Under the pieces are notes generated by a model that had not been told where the DNA came from, ran no database searches, and saw only the letters and a list, made by a program, of their open reading frames with translations. 64,000 nucleotides of DNA from JBDNJM01 sp041687755 (GTDB lineage Bacteria; Planctomycetota; UBA1135; GCA-002686595): contig JBDNJM010000082.1 of NCBI GenBank assembly GCA_041687755.1, positions 7,499-71,498 of the forward strand, written 5' to 3'. The translations under genes and the position numbers were made by a program. Shown here piece after piece: positions 32,783-42,850 of this stretch (the first letter of the stretch is position 1; the number at the start of each line of letters is the position of its first letter).

Positions 32783-33325
32783 TCAGTACCCCAGAACGTA
32801 GGCGCCTTGGACGAGTTCGCGATCGCCGGCAGGGCTCTGCCAGCGAACCCGGACGATCACCGGCAGCATGCGGGCGGTGTCCGAGACGTCGGGATTGTCG
32901 GACAACCCGTCGTTGTCCAGATCGCGTGGCATGCCGAGGTCGAACCCGAGCACGGCGTCCGTGACGGTCTCGCTGGGGACGATTTGGATGGAGAGCACGC
33001 TGAGCTCGCCGGCCCACGGCGTCAGGCCGGCGACGGGGTAGCGGTCGGCGGGCGCGGCGAAGCGGGCCAGAACCTCAGCGGCCCAGTCCGTGCCGTCCTT
33101 CGGAGTGCTGTCGGCGACCACTTGGACCTCTTCCAGCAAGGACTCGAGGGCGGCGACGGCGAGCTGCCGGTCGCTGTCTGAACGCTTCAGCTTGTGGGTG
33201 GCCAGCGTCGTGGTGGTCATGGCGGTCAGGCCGATCATGATCATCGCGAGGGCGAGCATCACCTCGAGCACCGTCAGGCCCGCGTCGGACCGGGGGCTGG
33301 CAAAGTGCGGGCGGGGCAAGAGCAT
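32783..33325 (-). CDS. Type IV pseudopilin, PilV/GspI-like
   Basis: 180 residues. The leader ends in DAG and the helix reads LTVLEVMLALAMIMIGLTAM, the prepilin signature with Glu5. The mature part contains AALESLLEEVQVVADS and an Asp-rich loop RDLDNDGLSDNPDVSD similar to that of its partner. First gene of a two-gene operon with the PilW-like gene, and divergent from the PilX-like gene at 33797; together the three form a minor-pilin set. Confidence 0.83.
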   Translation of the reverse strand: MLLPRPHFASPRSDAGLTVLEVMLALAMIMIGLTAMTTTTLATHKLKRSDSDRQLAVAALESLLEEVQVVADSTPKDGTDWAAEVLARFAAPADRYPVAGLTPWAGELSVLSIQIVPSETVTDAVLGFDLGMPRDLDNDGLSDNPDVSDTARMLPVIVRVRWQSPAGDRELVQGAYVLGY

Positions 33326-33796
33326 GGCTGCGGGCGTGCGGTGGGCAGGTGGAGGGGCAGGTGGCGCGGAAGGGCGGGTCCCCGAGCGCGCGTACCGGGT
33401 TCCATCGACGCGAGGGGGGCGCGGCCCTGAGGTTCGAGGGGCGGGGCGGGGTGCCCCGGTGGCCGTGAAGTCCCGCAGCTGGATCGGGGCGCCTGCCTGT
33501 CGTGGGACGTTTGGGCTGCAAGTGATTTCTGAGGAGTGCTTTGTGCCGCACCGAGGCCAGGGAGTGCCGCTGCGGAGGCGGTTCTGGACCCTGGAGGTCC
33601 TGCGGGGATTCCCACCCGCGTTCCAGGCGAGGGCCTGGGGGCGGGGCGGCCCTCAGGCGCGACGCCGCGGCGGCCGATGACCCCTGTCTGCGCCCTTTCA
33701 CGGCTGCCGGCTCCTTCGCGTTCACGCGGACCCCGGTCCAGCGGTGCATCCGTCTCGCCCGCACTTCCGCCGCACCCACCGCGCAGTCCAATCACC
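33326..33796. other. Divergent promoter region of the pseudopilin genes
   Basis: 471 bases between the PilV-like and PilX-like starts. No credible gene. The segment 33505-33548 is clearly less GC-rich than its surroundings and is the likeliest place for promoter elements; I cannot mark defined boxes. Confidence 0.4.
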
Positions 33797-36001
33797 ATGA
33801 ACCGTCGCCCCGGATCCCAACGCCGCCGCGGAGCCGCCGTGCTCTCGGCCATCCTCGTCCTGATGACCCTCTCGGGGTTCGTCTTGGCCTATCTCGCCGT
33901 GGCCATAGACAGCAAGCGCATGACCGCGCACCGCACCGACGAGTTCAGGGTGGAGACGAGCGCGGACACCGCGATCCGGATTGCGGTCAACGAGCTGTGG
34001 GGCGAGTTCGAGTTCCTCAACCGCGATCAGCGCACGACGCCCTTCGACTACCGCGCCTACCTGGACACGGTGGGCATTGTGGACTCCGGGCTGCCGGGCC
34101 CCCCGACTCCGTTCGAGCTGGTCGGACAGCTGGGCTTCGCGAACGACGGCGCGGCCGAACTGGTCGGCTCGGTCGAGATCGCCTCGGTCGAGGTCGTGCG
34201 CGAGGACGTGCCCGAGGGCACGCGGCTGACGCTCACGGCGCGGGTCCGCGATCGCCGCACTCTGGGGACCGGCGTACTCCAGCGCACGGAGCTCGAGAAA
34301 ACCGCGAGCCACGTCTACGTCGTTGAGCGCACGCGCTTCCAGGGCCTCGACTTTGCGATGCTCTCGAACAACCTGAACTGTGCGTTCTGTCATCTAAACG
34401 TCGACAACGTCGAGCGCGTCTACAACACGGACGCCTCCCTGCTCAGCTCGTTCGATCGAGTCAAGGTCGGCTCGCTCGAGACCTTCCAGGCGCGGCACGG
34501 AACAAAGGACTCGCACATCGCGGGCACCCTGTACCTGGCCGGCCAGGCCGTCTACTCGGACGCGACCCCGATCGACGACTGGGACAGCCTGGACCTGAAA
34601 GGCTACGACTTCAACGCAGACGGTCTGGTCGTCGAAGATTTGAGTGGTGTGCTGTCGGAGGTGGACCTCGACCCGGGCGATCCGGCTGCGCTCGCGGCCG
34701 GCCAGAACCTCTATCTGCAGTATGGGCAGGACGGCGAAGAGCTCGTGGACGGGTTTTTGCCGACCGAGTTCCCGTCGGTGTTTCCCGACGATGGTGGCGT
34801 CGATCCGCTCACCGGCCTGGCCGTGGGGACCGGCGCGAACAACCGCGTCGTGGACCCGGAGGAGTTCGCTATGGCGACGGCGAGCGTCAACGGATCGCTC
34901 AGCGGCGGCCGAATCTACGAGATCAGCGCGGGCACGACGGTGGACACGGCCGGAGAGGTCAGCGACCTGCTGAGCGCTTCCAACACGACCAGTCTTGGAT
35001 CGACCACTAGCGGGCACGTCCTGCTCGAGGGCACGATCGACAATCCGATCCTGCTCAACGGCGACATCGCCATCGAGGGCGACCTGATCATCTCGGGCTA
35101 CGTCCAAGGCGAGGGCGTGATCCGGACCCTCGGCAACATCTACGTGCCGGCCGACCTCATGTACGCCGACGGGACCGACAGCGACGGCAACCGCACGTAC
35201 GGTGCGGCCTCGGACGGAACGTCGAACGGGCTCGCGCTGGCGGCCGGCGGGAACATCCTCATGGGCGACATGTTTACCCAAGGATCCGGGCAAACCGGGT
35301 CCGCGCCGGATCAGGGTTTCTCGTTCGTGTGGCAAGAGGTCGCGAGCTTCAACAAGCTCGAGTGGATCAAGACGCAGGTCAATCTCCCCGCCTACGGGGA
35401 AGACGTGAACATCCCCGCGAGCTTCAGCATTCCGAACCCGAACTACGCGGGGCCGGACTACTTCCCGCGGTACTACACCTTCGACGAAGACGTCAGCTTG
35501 GTTCCGATCATGATCGGCGAGGGCTACTACGACCCGGCGACCCAGCTCTGGATCGGTCCGGAGCGCGCGAAGTCCTGGGACGACTACTCCCTGGTGAACG
35601 CCGACCCCGCGGATCCGAACGATCCCTTCCTTTACGGTCTCGATGGCACCCCGAAGGCGGCGCTCTCGACCCTGCAGCCCGAGAACGACTGGATCACCGA
35701 GGACAGCTATAAGGACCTCATGGCCTCGATCATCGGCGCGCGCGACTCCAGCGCGAAGATGGAGATCGACGCGGTGCTCTACACCGCGAACAGCATCTTC
35801 GGGACCGCCTCGAGCCGTAACGCCAACTTCAACGGGCAGCTGCAGGTCAACGGGGCCATCGTCTCGGCGGACATGGGGCTGCTGGCCGGCTTGGGCCTTG
35901 ACGTGAACTACGACGCAGCGGCGGCAGCCTTGCTCGACATCGTCTACGACTCGTCGATCACGATTCGGCACGTGCTGAGCTCCACGGCTCAGCTGCAGTA
36001 G
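33797..36001 (+). CDS. PilX-like pseudopilin-associated protein with a CxxCH motif
   Basis: 734 residues from ATG 33797. The N-terminus SQRRRGAAVLSAILVLMTLS is a PilX-type leader and membrane helix. C195-A-F-C198-H199 in NNLNCAFCHLNVDNVERVY fits a c-type haem attachment site, rare in such proteins. The C-terminal half has short beta repeats typical of polymer or bactofilin-like stacks: GTIDNPILLNGDIAIEGDLI, then YVQGEGVIRTLGNIYVPADL. Later comes LALAAGGNILMGDMF. Divergent from the PilV/PilW-like genes. It probably acts at the pilus base or tip in the envelope; whether haem is bound is untested. Confidence 0.75.
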   Translation: MNRRPGSQRRRGAAVLSAILVLMTLSGFVLAYLAVAIDSKRMTAHRTDEFRVETSADTAIRIAVNELWGEFEFLNRDQRTTPFDYRAYLDTVGIVDSGLPGPPTPFELVGQLGFANDGAAELVGSVEIASVEVVREDVPEGTRLTLTARVRDRRTLGTGVLQRTELEKTASHVYVVERTRFQGLDFAMLSNNLNCAFCHLNVDNVERVYNTDASLLSSFDRVKVGSLETFQARHGTKDSHIAGTLYLAGQAVYSDATPIDDWDSLDLKGYDFNADGLVVEDLSGVLSEVDLDPGDPAALAAGQNLYLQYGQDGEELVDGFLPTEFPSVFPDDGGVDPLTGLAVGTGANNRVVDPEEFAMATASVNGSLSGGRIYEISAGTTVDTAGEVSDLLSASNTTSLGSTTSGHVLLEGTIDNPILLNGDIAIEGDLIISGYVQGEGVIRTLGNIYVPADLMYADGTDSDGNRTYGAASDGTSNGLALAAGGNILMGDMFTQGSGQTGSAPDQGFSFVWQEVASFNKLEWIKTQVNLPAYGEDVNIPASFSIPNPNYAGPDYFPRYYTFDEDVSLVPIMIGEGYYDPATQLWIGPERAKSWDDYSLVNADPADPNDPFLYGLDGTPKAALSTLQPENDWITEDSYKDLMASIIGARDSSAKMEIDAVLYTANSIFGTASSRNANFNGQLQVNGAIVSADMGLLAGLGLDVNYDAAAAALLDIVYDSSITIRHVLSSTAQLQ

Positions 36002-36191
36002 GCTCTGGCGGCGCCAGGCGCCGGGCCGGGAGCGTGGAAGGGGGGGTCTGGGGCTCGCGCCCTGGATGCCCGGAGGGGCCCCTGCTAGACTGCCTTGCGC
36101 GCGGTTCACGGGCCGGCCTATGGCCCCTATCGAAGGGCCATGGGGCCCGCGCCGCGTCGCGCTGCTTCCTGCCCTGACCCGCGCACCGCCC

Positions 36192-38546
36192 ATGCTGCAC
36201 CTCGCCTGCGTTCTGTTGCTGTCGCTCTCTTGGCGTGCGGGGGCAGTGCCTGCCTCGATCGCGCCGCAGGGCACGATCGTGCAGGAGGAACGGTCCGCCG
36301 TTCCTGACGCGGGAGTGGAGGCTGCGCTGCGCGCGCGCGTCGTGGAGGTCTTCGCAGCTGAGCTGCAGGGGGCGCAGGAGAGTCGGCTCGCCAAGCGCGA
36401 GCTGGCGGTGCAGCTGCTGGAGGCGGGCGCCAGGATGGAGCAGCCGGACGAGCGCTACGTGTACCTGCGGCTGGCGCTGGACCTGGCGGTTGAGAACTAT
36501 GCCGTGAGCTCGGTGGAGCTGGCGATCGACGGCCTCCAGGAGAGCCACGCGGTCTCGGGATTCGAGCTGCGCTCCGACGCGGTTGTGGCGCTGGCGCCGC
36601 TTGTCCGGCACTTGAGCCAGGCCACCGTCGAGTTGGGGGAGCTGGGCCTGGGGCTGGTAGAGGAGTGCTACGGCCAAGAGCGGACGGCGGAGGGGCTCGT
36701 GCTGCTCGACGCGCTCGAGCCCGCGATTGAGGCCGTCGAGGCGCGGGCCAAGACGAACGCGGCGATCGAGGCGGTGTTCCTGCGGTTCTTGAGGCTGCAG
36801 CGGGAGACGAGGGAGCTGCACGGTGCACTCGTTGCGGAGGCACTCGTTGCGGAGGCACTCTTTGCGGAGCCCTTCGTTGCGGAGGCCCCCGGTGCGGAGC
36901 TCCGCTTCGGAGGGGCGGCAACGGATCGCGATGCGGCGCTTGAGGCGGGGCTGTTCTTCTTCTTCGTGCGGCGCGAGGCGGAGCGCGGGCTAGCGCTGCT
37001 GGGCGCGTCGAGCGACATTCCGTTGCGCCAGCTGGCGCAGACCGAGATCGGCGACCCTAAACGGCCCGAGCAGCGGCTGCAGGCCGCGGACGAGTGGTTG
37101 GCCTGGGTGGAGGAGCAGCTGCTGGCGCTGCCGCTGGAGCCCAAGCCTCGTCAGGCGGTCCAGCGGCGCATCGACGTGGCCCGGGAGCGGGCGGCGCACT
37201 GGATTGCGAGCGGACTTGAGGGCCTGGGGGGCACGGATCGGATCGCGCGGGAGAAGCAGCTGGCGGAGGTGCGCGAGCTGCTGCCGGAGCTCGTTGTGGG
37301 GCCTGCTGCGGCCGCGGAGGCGGAGTTGGAGGCGGGACCCGAGCCCGAGGCCGGTCCGAGCACGGAGCCAGCGGAAGTGGCGACGCCCGAGGGTGAGGCG
37401 CCGCTGGTGACCGGCAGCACGCGCGTGGTCGGCGGAGGCCTGAAGAGTCGTGTACGACGCATGAGCGGATCTAGCGAGGTCAACGCGATGGTGGACGCCG
37501 GGCTCGACTGGCTACTGGGGCACCAGTCGGTGAACGGCTTCTGGAGCGCGGCCAACTTCTCGACGAACTGCGGGCGCGCCGGGGGCGACAAGACCTGCAC
37601 CGGCGAGGGCGCGGCGGGTCACACGGTCGGGGTCACGGGTCTGGCTGCGCTGGCGCTGATGTCGAGCGGCCGGCGCGACGCCGAGCAGGCCGCGGTGCGC
37701 GGGCTCGAGTGGATCGCGACGGGCCAAGTCCTGCGCGGGCAGGACCTGGGGCTGTTCGGAGGCCGGCACGAGCCCGAGTTCCTGTATGGTCAGGCGATCG
37801 CGACCCTGGCCCTGTGCCGCGCCCAAGCGTTCGGGCTGGCGGACTTTCGGGAGGCGATCGCTCGCTCGCTGGGCTTCCTGGCGAAGGGGCAACAGCCCGG
37901 CGAAGGATGGCGCTACGCGATCCCCACGGACGGCGAGTCCGACCCATCGGTGACGGGCTGGGTGGCGCAGGCGCTGCTCAGCGCCCGGGACCTTGGGTTC
38001 GAGGTTGAGCCGACCGTGTTCGTCGGTGCCTTACGTGCGATCGACGCGCGGACGGACATGGGCACGCAGCTCGGCAAGGTCGGCTACTACACGTCGGCTG
38101 AGGGCAGCTCCCGGTTGTCTGAGCTGCTCGATGCGGGTCGCTACCCTGCAGAGTCTGACGAGTCGCTCAGCGCGGCTGCGCTGTCCCTGCGCCTGGCCCT
38201 GCGGGAGGAGGGCGCGGAGTTCGACGAGCTGGAGCACGCCCAACTGGCGCGGATCGGGAGCGCTCTGCCGGCCTGGGAAGTGGAGGAGCTTATGGGGCAG
38301 CGGCTGGGCGGCAATTTCTACTACGCCTACCAGGGGTCCCAGGCGCTGGTCGCCGCCCAGCGGGCGGGGGCGGAGCTTCCGGAGGCCTGGTTCCGGGCCT
38401 TGGAGCAGGTGCTCCTGGAGCACCAGGCCGACGCGGGTCATGCGGCAGGGTCCTGGGAGCCGGACGGGCCCTGGGGCTACGCGGGCGGCCGCGTCTACTC
38501 GACCTCGATGGCGCTGCTGGCTCTAACGGCGCTCTGGCAGCCCTAG
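36192..38546 (+). CDS. Secreted protein with squalene-cyclase/prenyltransferase alpha-alpha repeats
   Basis: 784 residues from ATG 36192; signal peptide MLHLACVLLLSLSWRAGAV. The N-terminal half (to about 330) is helical and Glu/Ala-rich, interrupted by an in-frame repeat (Val-Ala-Glu-Ala-Leu). An acidic Pro-Glu linker follows. From about 420 the protein has alpha-alpha-toroid units: NAMVDAGLDWLLGHQSVNGF, GHTVGVTGLAALALMSSGRR, QAAVRGLEWIATGQ, DPSVTGWVAQALLSARDLGF. These are typical of the squalene-oxidase-repeat family found widely in planctomycetes. The DxDD-type cyclase motif is not seen, so it is probably a binding or structural protein outside the cytoplasm. Single gene with a hairpin downstream. 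Confidence 0.8.
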   Translation: MLHLACVLLLSLSWRAGAVPASIAPQGTIVQEERSAVPDAGVEAALRARVVEVFAAELQGAQESRLAKRELAVQLLEAGARMEQPDERYVYLRLALDLAVENYAVSSVELAIDGLQESHAVSGFELRSDAVVALAPLVRHLSQATVELGELGLGLVEECYGQERTAEGLVLLDALEPAIEAVEARAKTNAAIEAVFLRFLRLQRETRELHGALVAEALVAEALFAEPFVAEAPGAELRFGGAATDRDAALEAGLFFFFVRREAERGLALLGASSDIPLRQLAQTEIGDPKRPEQRLQAADEWLAWVEEQLLALPLEPKPRQAVQRRIDVARERAAHWIASGLEGLGGTDRIAREKQLAEVRELLPELVVGPAAAAEAELEAGPEPEAGPSTEPAEVATPEGEAPLVTGSTRVVGGGLKSRVRRMSGSSEVNAMVDAGLDWLLGHQSVNGFWSAANFSTNCGRAGGDKTCTGEGAAGHTVGVTGLAALALMSSGRRDAEQAAVRGLEWIATGQVLRGQDLGLFGGRHEPEFLYGQAIATLALCRAQAFGLADFREAIARSLGFLAKGQQPGEGWRYAIPTDGESDPSVTGWVAQALLSARDLGFEVEPTVFVGALRAIDARTDMGTQLGKVGYYTSAEGSSRLSELLDAGRYPAESDESLSAAALSLRLALREEGAEFDELEHAQLARIGSALPAWEVEELMGQRLGGNFYYAYQGSQALVAAQRAGAELPEAWFRALEQVLLEHQADAGHAAGSWEPDGPWGYAGGRVYSTSMALLALTALWQP
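36831..36890 (+). repeat. 15-bp tandem repeat, four copies
   Basis: Units GTTGCGGAGGCACTC, the same again, TTTGCGGAGCCCTTC and GTTGCGGAGGCCCCC, then a decayed copy. In frame they give VAEAL, VAEAL, FAEPF, VAEAP. The GCGGAG-S-C core is also found in the repeats at 10142 and (reverse strand) 27875. Confidence 0.88.
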
Positions 38547-38589
38547 CCCGCATGATTCATCAGCCTGCGCCAACTTCGCACCCAACTGC

Positions 38590-38602
38590 CCGCCTTCGGC
38601 GG
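38590..38602 (+). terminator. Short hairpin with UUCG loop
   Basis: CCGCCTTCGGCGG folds into a stem capped by a C(UUCG)G tetraloop, about 45 bases after the stop of the squalene-repeat gene. The downstream bases are pyrimidine-rich but hold no T-run. Confidence 0.45.
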
Positions 38603-38795
38603 CCTCTTCCCCCTGGACGCATCTTGGTCACGCGGGGGTCCTCGACGACCCTAGCCCGGCGCGGCCTGCGCGGTGGCCGAGGGGCGTGGCACGAATAGTT
38701 CGGAAGGAGGGTTGAGGATCTGGATCGCTAGGGCGGAGCGCTCGCTAGATTGTGCGCCTCTAGGCCCTCCTGAACCCCGTCCCCCAGAGTCTCCG

Positions 38796-40475
38796 ATGAC
38801 CCGTCTGATCGAGTGTGTCCCCAACTTCTCCGAAGGCCGCGATGAGGCTGTGCTGGCCGCCATCCAGGCCGTGATCGAGGAGGTCGACGGGGTCCAACTG
38901 CTCGACGTGGACCCCGGCGCCGCGACGAACCGCACCGTCGTGACATTCGTGGGCGAGCCGGAGCCGGTCATCGAGGCGGCCGTGCGCGCCGCGGCGAAGT
39001 CGAAGGAGCTGATCGACATGAGTCGGCACACGGGCGAGCACCCGCGCTTCGGCGGCATGGACGTTTGTCCGCTGGTGCCGATCGCCGGCGTCACGATGGA
39101 GGAGACGGTCGAGTACGCGCGGACCCTCGGCCGGCGCCTCGGTGAGGAGGTCGGGCTGTCGATCTACCTGTACGAGAACGCGGCTTCGGTGCCGGAGCGT
39201 CGCAACCTCGCCGTGGTTCGTGCGGGCGAGTACGAGGGCCTTGCGGAGCGCATCACGAGCGCGCAGTGGAAGCCCGACTTCGGCCCGGCCGAGTTCCAGC
39301 CGCGCACGGGCGCGACGGCGGTCAGCGCGCGCGACTTCCTGGTCGCCTACAACATCAACCTGAACACCACCTCGACGGCGCTGGCCCACGAGGTCGCGAT
39401 GGACCTGCGCGAGAAGGGCCGGCTCAAGCGCGACGAGGCGGGGAAAATCGCTAAGGACGCGGACGGCACGCGCCTGCGCATCCCCGGCGCGCTCAAGGAG
39501 TGCAAGGGCATCGGCTGGTTCATCGAGGAGTACGGCGTGGCCCAGATCTCGATGAACCTCACGAATATCAGCGTGACCCCGGTGCACGTGGCGTTCCACG
39601 AGGCGACCGAGAAGGCGCGTGCGCGCGGCATGCGCGTGACGGGCTCCGAGCTGGTTGGGCTGATTCCGCTGGCGGCGATGCTCGACGCCGGGCGCTTCTT
39701 TCTTCAGCAGCAGCAGCGCTCGATCGGCGTGTCGGACGCGGAGCTGGTCAAGATCGCGATCAAGACGATGGGCCTGGACGAGCTGAGCCCCTTTGATCCG
39801 GCCACGAAGATCATCGAGTACCGCCTCGCAGCCGACGGGCCGAAGAAGCTGGCCGACCTGACCGTGCGCGGCTTCGCCGAGGAGACCGCCTCCGAGTCGA
39901 TGGCCCCGGGCGGCGGCTCGGTCGCGGCGACGCTGGGCGCGCTCGGCGCGGCGCTCGGCACGATGGTCGCGAACCTGTCCTGCAACAAGAAGGGCTGGGA
40001 GGGGCGTTGGCGCGAGTTCAGCGGCACAGCCGAGCGCGGCAAGTCGTGCATGGACGAGCTGGTGCGGCTGATCGACGCTGACACCGACGCTTTTAACCTG
40101 ATCGTGGCCGCCAAGCGCATGCCGAAGTCGAGCGGGAACGAGAAAGCCGCGCGCAACGCGGCAGTCGAGGCGGCCACCTGCGCCGCGATCGACATCCCGC
40201 TGCGGGTCATGGAGGTTGCCAACGCCTCGATGGAGGTGTTGGCGGACATGGCCGCCTCGGGCAACCCGGCCTCCGCGAGCGACGCGGGCGTCGGCGCCCT
40301 GTGCGCGCGCTCGGCGGTGCTCGGCGCGTACCTCAACGTGCGGACCAACTGTCCCGACCTGGAGAACGAGACGAAGCGAGCGGAGTACCTGAAGCGCGCC
40401 GACGAGATCGCCAAGGCCGCCTGCGACGCGGAGACGCGCGTGCTGGCGCTGGTCGAGACCCACCTGGGAGCCTGA
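38796..40475 (+). CDS. ftcD: Glutamate formimidoyltransferase / formimidoyltetrahydrofolate cyclodeaminase (bifunctional)
   Basis: 559 residues, two enzymes in one chain as in animals. The first domain (about 1-300) starts MTRLIECVPNFSEGRDEAVL and has SRHTGEHPRFGGMDVCPLVP with the catalytic His region, and GATAVSARDFLVAYNINLNT. The second (about 345-559) has the cyclodeaminase signature ESMAPGGGSVAATLGALGAA and NAAVEAATCAAIDIPLRVME. It transfers the formimino group of formiminoglutamate (from histidine breakdown) to tetrahydrofolate and then releases ammonia to give methenyl-THF. No other hut gene is near. Start ATG 38796 fits the family; glnS follows after eight bases. Confidence 0.95.
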   Translation: MTRLIECVPNFSEGRDEAVLAAIQAVIEEVDGVQLLDVDPGAATNRTVVTFVGEPEPVIEAAVRAAAKSKELIDMSRHTGEHPRFGGMDVCPLVPIAGVTMEETVEYARTLGRRLGEEVGLSIYLYENAASVPERRNLAVVRAGEYEGLAERITSAQWKPDFGPAEFQPRTGATAVSARDFLVAYNINLNTTSTALAHEVAMDLREKGRLKRDEAGKIAKDADGTRLRIPGALKECKGIGWFIEEYGVAQISMNLTNISVTPVHVAFHEATEKARARGMRVTGSELVGLIPLAAMLDAGRFFLQQQQRSIGVSDAELVKIAIKTMGLDELSPFDPATKIIEYRLAADGPKKLADLTVRGFAEETASESMAPGGGSVAATLGALGAALGTMVANLSCNKKGWEGRWREFSGTAERGKSCMDELVRLIDADTDAFNLIVAAKRMPKSSGNEKAARNAAVEAATCAAIDIPLRVMEVANASMEVLADMAASGNPASASDAGVGALCARSAVLGAYLNVRTNCPDLENETKRAEYLKRADEIAKAACDAETRVLALVETHLGA

Positions 40476-40483
40476 ACGAATCC

Positions 40484-42190
<1,707 letters not shown>

Positions 42191-42218
42191 GTTCGGGGCG
42201 GGCCGTCGAGGGCACTCC

Positions 42219-42235
42219 GGACCCTGATGGGGTCC
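42219..42235 (+). terminator. Weak hairpin after glnS
   Basis: GGACCC-TGATG-GGGTCC, a six-base-pair stem about 30 bases after the glnS stop. There is no T-run, so this is a tentative terminator. Confidence 0.3.
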
Positions 42236-42374
42236 TGCAGAGGCCTCCAGCTGCGGCCGGAAGGCGCGGTCAGTGGCGCGCGCGGCGGTTCTCCCGTTGC
42301 GGCCGCCTCTCTAGGTGCTTGCTCTAGGGGGGGGTTGTGGCACCGCCGGCGATGCGCCGTGCAGGAGACTTGTT

Positions 42375-42422
42375 ATGCGAACTAAAGTGCGCGAATATAA
42401 ATGCACGAAAAGGAGTTCGCAT
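42375..42422 (+). promoter_or_regulatory. Inverted repeat spanning the leader and start codon of the regulator gene
   Basis: ATGCGAACT (42375-42383) and AGTTCGCAT (42414-42422) are perfect nine-base arms. The second covers the ATG and the end of the AAAAGGAG ribosome-binding site. In DNA this may be an operator for autoregulation; in RNA it could hide the start. The loop is AT-rich and has two similar half-words GCGAACTAAA and GCGAATATAAA. Confidence 0.45.
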
Positions 42423-42792
42423 GAAGCCCGGTCCTACCCAAGATCCCATGTCCCCCACCGGTTCCGCCGAGCCCTCGGCCGCCGATATCACACCGCCCGC
42501 GCGCGGCGGTGCCGCGGATCGTCGCTGGACGTTCCTGAGCAACCACGCCCACGTGCTCATCGGGATTTCCCGCGATCCATCGAGTCGGATGCGCGATCTC
42601 GCTGCGGACATCGGCATCAGCGAGCGCGCCGTCCAAAAAATCGTGGCTGACCTCGAGGCGGAGCACTTATTGAAGAGGCACCGCGAGGGTCGACGCAACG
42701 TGTACGAGCTGCATCTGGATCAGCCCCTGCGGCACCCGAGCGAGGCGCACCACACCGTTCGCGAACTCGTTGACTTGCTCTTAGCCGACTGA
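42421..42792 (+). CDS. Winged-helix transcriptional regulator (MarR/ArsR-like)
   Basis: 123 residues from ATG 42421, with AAAAGGAG at 42408-42415. After a disordered 35-residue start comes one winged helix-turn-helix: WTFLSNHAHVLIGISRDPSS, then MRDLAADIGISERAVQKIVA (recognition helix), then LEAEHLLKRHREGRRNVYEL (wing). There is no separate ligand domain. It precedes the ABC/HlyD/TolC export operon by 58 bases on the same strand and is the natural candidate to control it; the inverted repeat over its own start suggests autoregulation. Confidence 0.82.
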   Translation: MKPGPTQDPMSPTGSAEPSAADITPPARGGAADRRWTFLSNHAHVLIGISRDPSSRMRDLAADIGISERAVQKIVADLEAEHLLKRHREGRRNVYELHLDQPLRHPSEAHHTVRELVDLLLAD

Positions 42793-42850
42793 CCGTCTCT
42801 CGGCCCCCCGGCCTCATCCCGTCCTGCCCCTTCCTTCCGGACCCTTCTCT

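Noticed and set aside
34394..36394. 666-codon minus-strand frame opposite the PilX-like gene
   Set aside because: Shadow; no start context and no recognisable protein.
38760..40463. 567-codon minus-strand frame opposite ftcD
   Set aside because: Shadow of ftcD; no domain, no ribosome-binding site.
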